Shown here piece by piece: positions 23,554 through 34,500 of a DNA stretch of 64,000 bases; the first letter of the stretch is position 1, and each line of letters begins with the position of its first letter. The notes beneath the pieces are model-generated. The model worked only from the letters and a program-made list of their open reading frames with translations. It searched no databases and had not been told where the DNA came from. The translations under genes were made by a program, and so were the position numbers. Origin of the DNA: Nothopassalora personata (Eukaryota; Ascomycota; Dothideomycetes; Mycosphaerellales; Mycosphaerellaceae); the NCBI GenBank assembly GCA_033816765.1, contig CM066289.1, positions 4,551,073 through 4,615,072 on the forward strand, read 5' to 3'.

Positions 23554-24346
23554 CTAAGGTATACCTAGTACGATGTTATAACTAGCTATGTTAGTAATAT
23601 CTAAGATAATCTCCTCGTAGTACCGTTAGATAGTAAGTAGTAGCGGTATCGTCTCGCGCTCTATACTAGGTAAGGATAATCCGTCTACCGCGATTAACTT
23701 ATAACCCTCTTTCTTCTTATAGGTAGCGATCCTATGTCTTATAATAAATAATTCGGAGGTAAAGTTCCCGCTTACTCCGGAATCTATTATAGTATCTATC
23801 TTATACCCGTTAACGATAATTTTAGTTCGAAATACTATTGTCGTTAGTAATGCTTAAGCCTTTTCTATGTTATATAACTCCCTTTAGTCGCTTATTCCTA
23901 GGGAGTTAATCCTTTTCCCTATTCGTATATAGAACGTCGTACTTCGTGTCTCGAGGCCTCCGCTTAAACCTAGCGCGAGCCTTTCTATATCTATACCTAT
24001 ATTCGGTAACGTTCCTAGATCTTCTACGTTTCTAAGTAGAGTACGCGTACGTATTATACTACGTTACGTAATTTATTCGATATAAATGTTCCTAACGGTA
24101 TAAGATATCCGGTTTCTATTATTCGGCTTCCTATCGGTAGTCGTTCTATAACGGCGGTTACTAGATTCTCGGTTATTTCTATAAGTAGGTATCCCTAGGC
24201 TATACCTCGTAGGGTATCGAGTATCTTATTAAACTTAATAGAGTATAGCATCCTTCGTCCGCCTATCTTAGGTAAGAATTCCTCGTACCTTCTTTATAGG
24301 TATACGATTATATTATATAATTTCTTAGGTACATTAATCGTAAAGG
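23554..24346 (-). pseudogene. Element B pol, protease region between D and E
   Basis: Minus-strand continuation of B, parallel to A 6600-7395. Stops are at former Gln/Trp. It ends at AAAGG (24342-24346), the target of E. Confidence 0.75.
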
Positions 24347-24544
24347 TGTAAGGGTAGCCTATAGCTAACCCTTACATGTAATGCGGCTATACCCGGCTTA
24401 GTATGCCGCACGTAACGCGTATACGTATACTAGGAGACGCGTATAGCGTCTATAGAAGAAAGTAAGCTTTAGTTTATCTACGATTAGAAGATCGTAGGCG
24501 TACTATACATTACGACATCCCCTTATAGTCTTACGGCCCTAATA
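24347..24544 (+). repeat. Element E 5' LTR
   Basis: 198 bp, TGTAAGGG...GGCCCTAATA. Same length as the unmutated-ended solo copy at 10513-10710. Confidence 0.9.
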
Positions 24545-24556
24545 GTTCTAAAGCTT
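24464..24556 (+). promoter_or_regulatory. Self-priming pair of element E
   Basis: AAGCTTTAG (24464-24472) in the LTR complements CTAAAGCTT (24548-24556), which begins 3 nt after the LTR. The implied R-U5 is 81 nt. The embedded AAGCTT is itself a palindrome, so this pair alone is weaker evidence than those in D, F and J. Confidence 0.5.
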
Positions 24557-24589
24557 CCCTTCGTTATAATCTATATACGCTATAGAGCC

Positions 24590-25760
24590 CGATCGCGACG
24601 CGTACGACGGCGAGTCGCCTACGCCGCCCCTAAGCCCTAGAGTATAGTAGTAGGCGCGTCGTGTAGCCTTAGTTACGAGAAGAGAGGCCTTACGGGCTAA
24701 GATTAAAGAGTAAGAGATATAGCGGGAGATCGAGCGGCTAGAGATCTTACGCGCTATAAGCGTACCGCCTCTAGAGCGTATAGGAGGGGGGAGAGAAGAT
24801 TACCTCCCTACTATAACCCCTGCCTCTATCTCTATAACTACTAACGATAATATTATAGTACGAGGCGCGGCCGTAGCGTATGCGACGCGACCGCGTCTAA
24901 AAGAGCCGACGCCTTTTAGAGGGGATTCGATAAGGAAGGTAAGGGTATTCCTTCGGGAGCTCTTACTTATCTTCGCCCTCTTAGGTACTATATACGCGAC
25001 GGACGAATTAAAGGTCCTATATAGGGTTATGTACCTTAGCGGAGAGGTAAGCGAGCGATAGTATACTAACTATAGCGCCGTTAACCTTATAGGGTATATA
25101 TACTAGGACTTTAAGGAGTTCTACCGAGACGTATACGGCGATCCTATAAATCGCGTACTTAACGTTATATTAGAGTACGAGGTTACGAAATATAAGGACA
25201 ACTAGACAGCGCGGTAGTTCGTAACTAAGCTAGATGTTATAGAGGACTAGTTAGGTAACTACTTAGAAGCGTAACGTATACGGTACCTACTAGCGAAGCT
25301 TACGCCTCGCTTATGGTCCGCTATTGTTAGCTACTATAATATCCCTACGACTAGAGAAGACCTAGTAGTCCTAGCCTCGCGTATCGAAAGTACCGAGCGC
25401 CGAGGTAGTAGCGGAGGGCACGACCGCGGGTAGTATATACGTCGTAAGCGTAAAGCTAAGGGCGTATATAAGCGGGCCGATCGCCTAAAGTAATAGAAGT
25501 AGAGTTAAGTACCGGGCGCCTCGGGTACGAGTTAGTAGCAAGGCGCCGGTAGCTCGTCTTTAACTAGCTAGAAGTGAAAGGTAGAGCACTACGGCTACGG
25601 TAAGAAGGGTTACTATAAGATAGAGTGCCGAAATAGACACCTATAGAAGGACCGTAACGCGTAAGCGGTTCGTAGGTTAGAAACTATCGAGGCTTTAACT
25701 AAAAAGGGCGAATAGGGAAAAGGTAGAGGACTAGGTAAGGGTCGCTCCTAAGTCCGAGTT
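24590..25760 (+). pseudogene. Element E gag (RIP-degraded)
   Basis: Plus-strand gag with an Arg/Glu-rich N-terminus, a core region around 24,900-25,300 and a zinc knuckle at about 25,582-25,630 (YGYGKKGYYKIEC, from C-x2-C-x4-H-x4-C with Cys/His turned to Tyr). At 25715-25721 lies G-GGA-AAA in the knuckle frame; the protease downstream is in the -1 frame, consistent with ribosomal frameshifting. Confidence 0.7.
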
Positions 25761-27077
25761 TCTATATAGACCCCTTAAGGTAAGTCAATGCGAGTCTAGC
25801 GCGTTACTTACGAGGCGCCATCGAGACGCGTAAGGGCTTTCGCGAGGCTACGTTTCTTCTAGATAACGGTATAGATTTAAGCTTAGTATCGTACGAGTAT
25901 ATACTCCGATACTAGATATAGCCTATTAGTAGTATAAAGCTTCTAAATCTAGAGTCGTATACGTAGGACTAGGGGCATTACTTCGGCGCCTATACGGTTC
26001 GCGTACGACTAGCTAACGATATAGGAGTAGAGCGCGTAAGCGACGCTATCTACTATATAGCGCCTATAGGTAGGCCGTTAGTTATTTTAGGTAGACCCTA
26101 GCGGCATCGTAATCGGATAGTAAAGGCCGATAAGGATAACTAGTAGTACTACGGTATAGAGACGCCTACGATTTAGTAGCGTAACGCACGCGAGTTCCTT
26201 AAGGATCTTAAGAGCTTAAAGTAGGTTTATACGATAAGTGTTCGGGCTATTACTATAGTAGTACCCGAAGGAGAGGGCCCCTCGTAGCCTAAAGAATTTA
26301 TAGACTTCCGAGATGTATACGTACCTAATAAGTAGACGAAGCGTAAGATGCCCGACGGGGTTAAGTATACGATTAATCTCGTTAAAGGAAAGAAACCCCC
26401 TTTTAAGCCGCTATACTACTAGTCCTTAACTAAGCTAGAGGCCTTAAAGGAGTACCTTACGTAAGTAATAGAGAAGGGGTAGATTAGGCGATCCGTAAGC
26501 GAGGCGGGTACGCCTATCCTATTCGTACTAAAGAAGAATAGCACTCTTAGGCTCTATATAGATTATAGAGGCCTAAATAAGATTATAGTAAAGAACCGGT
26601 ACCTACTACCCCTAATTAGTAAGACCTTAGATAGGCTATAGGGCGCTAGGCTCTTTACTACAATCGACCTATAGGATGCCTACTACCGTATTTCTATTAA
26701 GCGAGGAGACGAGTAGAAGACTACGTTTCGTACGCGATACGGTTACTACGAGTACTTAGTTATACCTTTTAGGTTAACTAACGTACTAGCTACCTTTTAG
26801 GGGTACATTAATAAGGCCTTTACTAGGTTAGTAGATAACATCTACGTAGTCTACCTAGATAATATCCTTATCTATAGCGTAACGCGTAAGGAGCACGTAC
26901 GAGCCGTACGCGCGGTACTAGAGAGGCTACGAAAGTTCGCCCTATTTACGAACCTAAAGAAGTATAGCTTCTTCTAGGAGAATACCGAGTTCCTAGGATT
27001 TATCGTAAGTGTCGTAGGCGTATTAATAGATAGGAGTAGGGTAGCCGTAATCGAGGAATAGCCTACGCCTACGAGTT
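25715..27077 (+). pseudogene. Element E pol, 5' part (protease and RT)
   Basis: Protease: ATFLLDNGIDLSLV near 25,855 (DNG where DTG/DSG is expected). [16 protein letters not shown] and KNRYLLPLI near 26,545-26,610, and VYLDNILIYS near 26,850 (the YLDD box with one Asp changed to Asn, the RIP G-to-A outcome). The reading breaks off around 27,075 at RVAVIEE, where unrelated sequence H starts. Confidence 0.75.
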
Positions 27078-27346
27078 TTTATATAAGGGGCGGGCCCCTA
27101 TTCCTTAGTATAGGCTACGCCTATGCGTTCGGATTACTTTCCGACACCTTTTCTTCTAATAGCGTGTAACTTCCCCTTTCTTCTATATCGAACTTATTAT
27201 AAACCTTATAGAACTTTAGTATATACGTCGTTTACCCGTAACATTAAGTTCGATCTATTCGAATTAGCTAGTAATGTCTACTAACTACCCTGTGTAGGCC
27301 TGTCCGAGTTATAGTGGTGTAGAGCGGCGCTTATGTAAGCAGAGGT
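27078..27346. other. Left part of insertion H in element E (short RIP-degraded flank)
   Basis: Begins after the E RT reading ends. It contains LTR-like segments (CCCGTAACA near 27,236-27,244), but I could not pair them with certainty. The bases just left of G (27,260-27,346) retain more CpA/TpG than their surroundings. Exact border and parentage are uncertain. Confidence 0.3.
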
Positions 27347-30300
27347 ATTTACCGGTCCCGGGACCGTGAAATAAGGTTACGTAATGAGTAGCGTAGTAGC
27401 TAGATAAAACAAGAGGATTAGTAGACCTAAACCCCTATACCCTCTACTCGAGAGGTATAAATTGAATTGTTACCTTAATGCTACGCTTACAATGCTTAAC
27501 TGCGTAGTATATATCTTAATAGCTATACTAGGTCCCGCTAGCTTACCTAAATGTCCAATTAAACCTAAATGAAATTAGGGCAAGTTAGACCTAAGGGACT
27601 CCTCCTCTAAACCTAAGGTCGACATAACTAAACCTAAGGTTAATACAACTAATTAGTCGTTAATATATCCTCCCCTATTACGAACCTGTCCTTAGGTTCT
27701 AAAGTAGTGAGCCCGGGCACTATAGGTAGCTTAGTTAGTCGCTATAAGCTAGGGTAGTCTTATATTAGCACAGCAGCTCACCCTACTATCTAGCTTAACA
27801 TATAAGATGTTAGGTAACTTAGAGCCTCCTAGCGACAGTTTATAAAGGTCGAAAGGATATCTTTAATAGAGACCGTAATAGTAACGTTAATAATCCGCGA
27901 CTCGCGCCCGTTGCACTACGTTAACGTATGCTACGAAACTAGTGAGGGATTAGATAGCTATGTTAGTATTAATCGAGCGGGCTAGATAGTCGAATAACGT
28001 AAACGCCACTTATAAGACAAGTGAGCGTTAGTACTAGTAACCTAATAAATCTAAAGACGAGTCTATCGCGTAGCTAGAAAGTAAGTTAAGGGAAGATAAG
28101 TAACTATAAGAAACAAGTAAGATCTAAGGACTAGAAGCACCCGTACCCGAAGTATTAAATAGAACTAGAACTAGAAATCTATAGGCTGCAGCTATAGCCG
28201 GAAATTAACCCGAAACTAGGAGCCTATAAACCCGCATTAACTACTCAGTTCCACTTATTCTTACATAACTCCTTTATCTAGACCTACTCGTTATCGTAGC
28301 TAACACTAGTCTTACTAGACGCGTCCCTAAGTAGCTAGCTAGTAAAGTTCCTATAGTAGTTACGGAAGAAGCTCTTATTACGCCCTTCGCTTATAAAGCA
28401 TATCTACTCGAGAGTAGTAACTAAGCTAAGCTACTTATCTATTAATTTCATAGCTCAGACGCGCTAATTATACATCTTCTTATAGAAGAGCTCCGAGTCT
28501 AGGCGGACCGTGGCATTAAGCTACCTTCTAGCATTAAGGATAACTTCGTTATTATTCTAAGACTTTAAACCCGCTAGGGCATCGGACAGGGGGCTAACGC
28601 TACTAAGGTATACGGCCGTAGGGAAAGGATAGCTAGGTACTAGGCGTCGATACTTAAACCCTATAGCGCTCTCACTTAGCGTCTTAAAGTTACGATAGAG
28701 GTCCATTACCTAGTGCATACTCTAGCTTCGCTAGAGTTTAAGATAGTTATCGTCGCGGATCTCGATAAAGTAAGGGTTAATCTAACGTAGCGTCTTCTTA
28801 TGTACGGCCTACCTTATTAGAACGCCTATAGTAGTTACCCGCATTTACCTAGCGCTTAGGTCCTCTCTAAACTAGCTAATGCTATTCTTACTTAGGTAAT
28901 TGTAAACCCTAACCGAGAAGAAACGCTTAAATCGGCCGTCTTCTATACAGTCGTGAATCCGGCACTACTAGATGAACTCTCTAGCATTCCCTTACTTATA
29001 AAAACCGTGTAAAAACTCCGGCCTACTAGTGCCCTCTAAGTTAAGAGAGTATAGCATATTAAGCCGGTTACTAGTCTAGTAGTTTTCAATTTCGAGGTTT
29101 AAGTCGACCCTAGCATACTATACTATAGCGTTTGCGTTACCCCCCTAATAAGCCCTATTAAAGCTAAAAATCGTAGGCCTAGGGAAGGAGATAAACCGAG
29201 TGTAGTATTAAGGGTATAGCGCTACTTATAAGAGCTATAGCCCGGGGTCTTATTGTATAATCTATTAGCTTAGAGAATACTATATGTTCTAGTAGACGCC
29301 GCCGTTACTAACCTTATTCAATTCTCGTAGGTACTATCGGTACACGTCGAATTCTCGACTTATTATTTCTCTAACCGTTTTAACCCGCGGCGCTAGGTTA
29401 GCGTTATTATACTAGTATAGTATATTGCTATTAATGTAGGTACCGGTGCTATTAAGATCGGCTTAGTTAGCTTTATTAATGCCGAATTTGTCGAGGATCT
29501 AGTTATAGTTAGTATACGTAACGATACTACTCGTAGTACCGATTTTGCCTCGAACGCGGAGGTAGCTAAGCGGGTTAATAGTCTTCTAACTACGCTTATT
29601 AGGGCGAAACCATAACCCATTTTTCACCTTAATAGCTAAAAAACTCTTACCTTTAAAGAGCTAGTCTTAGACCTTAAGCGTACGCTTACATAGGGTATTA
29701 GCGGTAATACCGGGATTCGTAACAAAGTAGAGGGCCTTATAGTAGAAATCTCGAATATACTAATCGCACATTATAGCGCTAACCTTACTATCCCTCTTAA
29801 GAACCCGCGAGATAGTATACTCGAGCATCTTAAGGCCCGCCATCCGGTACTTAGGTAGCTAGTTAATGCTATCTACATTAATCGAGTTTCTAAACTTAAT
29901 GCTATAGTACCGCTCATTATAGGTACAGTTAGCACGCTTAATCCGGAGGGCCTCGTCTTCCTATAGGATCTAATCCTTAAAGACTAATACATCCCTAATT
30001 ATAGCCGAAGGTAACATAGTAAGTATCGGATTACTATTCTTAGTTAGGGCCGGAGTAGATCGTAGGGTACTAACCGGTGTACCTAGCGGACTGCCTTCGC
30101 GTATAGGTACGCCGTCTAGCGTTCGGTTAGGCGAGGATCGAGTAGGCATAGTTATGCCCTTACCTATGCTCTCGCCTATACGGAGCTACTTAAGTCGACT
30201 CGACTTACGACCGCCTCTTGATAGGACTGTAGGCTAGGTAGAGGCTAGTAGAGTTAGCGTAGTACTCTTTACACGTCCTTTACCTTTACTACCCGGTAGT

Positions 30301-31103
30301 AGCTAACGTAGCTAAGGCTATTACTAGCTAGATGGTCTAGGTTAATCTATGCTATCCTCTAGGGACGCGGACTTCTTAGTAATAGTACCCTCTATAAAGT
30401 ATAGAAGGCTATCCTTATAGACGGCTAGGCGGTATCTTCTAATAATCTCCCTACTCTTAGCCGACTACGGATTAATGCTACGTACTTTAGCCTCCCTATT
30501 GCACCGGGTAAGATTACTAGGCTCTAGAATTCGCTTACGATCTATGCCCTTGCGGCCGATCCTTATACGCTAGATTAATGCCCTCTAAATTCTACTAATA
30601 GCCCTACTGTAGTCTAGGTACTTGTTAATAAAGGCCGTAAACTAGCGGCGCCCGCTATTAGTACTACAAAGCTCGGAGATAACGCGTCGATTAAGAATCT
30701 TATTATCTATCTACTATAGCTAGTAGCGGGTAAGCGTAGCTCGAAGAGTCTTCTCTCGGTTACGAATCTCTAAACCGGTCTTACGAATCTTACCGACGAT
30801 GGGAAATAAGACATTAAGCTTCTTATTACTAAGGAATTGATCCTAGTAGCTCTTACCTATGCTGCTCTTAACTTCCTCGAAAAATAGGTTAACCTAGACG
30901 GAGTAGTCTTCGAACACCTTCTCGAAGCCCTTATAGAAGTCCTTTAACACCTTAACCCGCTTCTAAGGACTAAGCTCCTAGAACATAACATTAGCGGCGG
31001 ACTTTGGCGTGTTCGTGTTAGTAAGGACATGCTTAACGTTATCCGGTAGGCGAAGGGACTCGAACAAGGTCTAAGGTAGGCGGGTAAGCCTAGTAATAGT
31101 ACT

Positions 31104-31599
31104 TGTCAGGGCGAGAGCCTGGCTTGGGAACTGGACTAAGAAGCAGGTGCGAAATGCAGCTGCAGGTACAAAGGTATGGTAGGCTAGCTACACAAGACGA
31201 AAGACGAAGAAGAGAAGAGAGAGGCTTAGGGAGCAAGCCGGCTATTTGTACAATCCCCCCGCGTGTTGCGCGTCCTCGTGTTTGCGTGTTTGTGTGTTTG
31301 CTGCACATGGCAAACACCAAACTTTGTCATTCACCAAACATTCCAACCCTCCTACGGGTATCCACGGGCTTCCTCCACGTGCGCGGGCCTTCTCCGAGTC
31401 ACAGGCAGTGACGGTGTGACGTCCCGAGGTGCCGCTGTCCATTAGTGCCTGAGGTGTCATGGGTGGGGGCTGGTTTAGGCTGTGAATGTTGTCGGGCTTG
31501 GCATTCACATGCAAATCTGAACATTCACTCCCACTCTCTTTTGGCCCGGAAGGCTTCTCAGCTCCCAGGTGGGATCCTTCCTGATGGGAGACCGTGACA
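31104..31599 (-). repeat. Element F 3' LTR
   Basis: 496 bp, TGTCAGGG...CCGTGACA. Its minus-strand partner is 36955-37450. The pol frame continues into it as far as 31,242. Confidence 0.95.
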
Positions 31600-34500
31600 G
31601 TAGCCCCCCCTAAATAGGCGGAGTTCCCACGAAGCCCTAGGAGGTGCAAATACCTAGGGTGTTGTTCCTCAGTTCCTGGTTTTGGTCTCATGTCACGGTC
31701 GATGCACCACTTGTACACTGGGTCGAAGACGTCTGATTCGTAGACACGACTGAAGTTTGGGATGTTCCCTTCGCCCTCAGCGTAGGCGTGGAAGTCCTCA
31801 ATCGGTGTTCTGTTGTAGATGATATGCTGGATAGGTTCCCAGGTAGTATCCCATGGTTCAGCATTCTGCCACTGCACGTGGTACATCATTCCTGGTAGTC
31901 CTCGCTCTGGATTGGGCTCGTAACGGAAGCCGATGACTTTCCGAACGTGTTCTTCCCTCTCTTGGTTGTCAGAGTAGTCCTCTCCTTCTGCAGGGGGCTC
32001 TGGCATGTCTTGGTCTTGATTAGGGAACGGGTCGTTGCTTGCCGGTCGGAGACGAACCGGGTGGAAGACGTCGTGAATACGCATGTGCTCTGGGAGGGCG
32101 AGGCGGTATGCGTGAGAGCTCACTTTCTCAGTGATCTCAAAGGGGCCTAGGCGCTTCCAATCAAGCTTCTTACAGGGCCTGTCTGTACGAACGTCCCTAG
32201 AATCCAGGTACACCCTGTCTCCTACTTGGTAGTCGGGCGCTGGCTGTCGTCTACGGTTGGCATAGTGCTCTTGCACAGCTTGTGCATAGGACATTTCTTC
32301 TTGGATTTCTTGGTGGATTTCGTGGAGGTGGAGAGCTAGCTCATCTGCTGCTTCTTCCCTGAAGTTTGCTGGTGGCGGGAGAGGGTCCTCAGGCTCAGCA
32401 CCGGTTCGGGGGTGATAGCCTCTTGTGGCGTAGAAAGGTGAGTACCCTGTAGTGCTTGAGTCCCAGTTACGGGCCGCGAATTCAACGGCTGGGATATGGT
32501 GAGCCCAGTCCTTCTGGTGGTAGTCCACGAAGCAGCGGAGAGTCTGTTCAAGCACTGCGTTTGCATTCTCTGTCTGTCCGTCCGTCTCGGGGTGGTAGGC
32601 AGTAGAGAGGTGATGCTTAATGCCAACAAGGGCCATCAGGCGCTTCCAGAAGTCAGACGTAAACTGAGTGCCTCGGTCAGAGACAGCACTGTCTGGGAGG
32701 CCAATATGCCGCCAGACAAACTCAAAGAAGAGCCTCGCAGTCTCTTTGGCGGTCATGCTCCAGCAGGGTATAAGGAACCTGTCCTTCGTAAGGCGGTCGA
32801 CAATCACAAGAAGGGCCCGGGCCTTGAAGCCAAAGTAGGTGGTGCTGACAGGTAAGCCGGTAATGAAGTCCATGGTGATGTGCCTCCAGGGCCTATCAGG
32901 AGCTGCGAGGGGCTTGAGTAGGCCCTGAGGGCGAGAGCGGTCGACCTTGACTCTATGACAGATAGCACAGTTCTTGACGTAGCGGCGGACTGTCTTCCAG
33001 GAGCCTTGCCACCAGTAATGCCTAGCAAGGAGCATGTGGGTCTTGGCGACTCCTGGGTGCCCGCCCGAGGGAGCATCGTGTAAAGCCTGAATAACCTCTG
33101 CTCGAATGTTGGAGCCCTCGGGCTCAGGCACGTACAGACGCTTGCGGAAATAGACGACGCCCTCTTGAAGCTCGCATTCGGACAGCGAGAAGCCTGGGAA
33201 GGTCCTCGCTCCTGCTTCAAGGGCTTGAATCAAAGCTTGAGCCTCTTCATCCGCGTCGTAGGCCTGACGGATACGGCGCATCAGCCCTTCAGGGGCCTCT
33301 TCGTCTTCAAATCCCTCAAAGTCTGATTCAGAGGAGCTGTCAGAAGTTACTGAGCCCTCTTCAATATCGTCCAGGTCCTCGAGGTCACTATCCAGTCCTG
33401 ACTCGCTATCACTGTCGTCTAGGGACGTAGGGGCGAGTAGGAGCGTAACGAAGGAGGCGGAGAGGTTCGCTGTCTCTGCCCGGGCTCCCTCCTTCAGCTC
33501 GTCAGCTAGGTTGTACTCCTTGATTACTGTCTGTTCTGCGATGTGTTGCCCTTCGCCCCGGTCGACAGGGAGGTCGCCTGGGCGCCGGGTGAGTGCGTCA
33601 GCAAGCGTGTTGGCCTTGCCGGGGGTGTATTGAATGACGAAGTTGAACCGCGAGAGGTACTCGCTCCAGCGGGCTTGCCTACGATTTAGGAGCTTGCTCT
33701 TCATGAAATACACGAGGTTCTTGTGATCCGAGCTCACTTGGATAGGCATAGCAGAGCCTTCGAGCTCTGGCCGCCATTCTTCAAAGGCCTTGACGATAGC
33801 GAGGAGTTCTTTGTCGTAGATCTCGTAGTTGCATTCAGCGCCTGTCATCTTCTTTGACAGATAGGCGACTGGTAGCCACGGGTGTTCAGGGGAACGGCGC
33901 TGGAGGAGTACACCTCCTACTACGCCGTCTGAAGCGTCGGTCTCTACGCGTGTCTCGAGTTCAAAGTCGAAGTGCTGGAGGATAGGATTCTCTGTGAACT
34001 TTGCCTTTAGGAGCTCAAATGCCTGTTGACACTCAGGGGTCCACTGGAAGCTCTCTCCTTTACGGGTAAGCTTATGCATGCAGCGGACGATGCTGGAGAA
34101 GCCGTGAATAAAACGTCGATAGAAGTTGGCAAAGCCAAGGAAGCCCTGGACTTCCTTGACGTTCGTAGGGGGTGCCCATTCTTGTATAGCCTCAATCTTC
34201 TCCTGATCCATCTTGATACCATGGGCGGAGACGATAAGGCCAAGGAACTTCACCTCTGTCTGGATGAATTCGCATTTGTCGATGTCCAGTTGTACTCCTA
34301 CGTTAAGGAGCTTCTGGAGTACTTTCTCAACATGGGAGTAGTGTTCTTCAAGCGTCTCGCTATAGATCAGGATGTCGTCTATGTAGGCCGTGGCGTACTC
34401 ATCGAACTCCCTCAGTAGCTCGTTAATAAAGTGCTGAAAGGTGCTAGGACCGTTGCAGACGCCAAAAGGCATGACGTTGGATTGGAACAGCCCAAAGCGA

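Noticed and set aside
29393..29620. 75-codon minus-strand ORF as a separate gene
   Set aside because: It is out of frame with the long degraded reading of unit G, which continues on both sides in another frame of the same strand.
31103..31445. Open frames on the plus strand of the F LTRs (also 36954-37296)
   Set aside because: Antisense to pol and to the LTR, present only as LTR duplicates, no recognisable protein.
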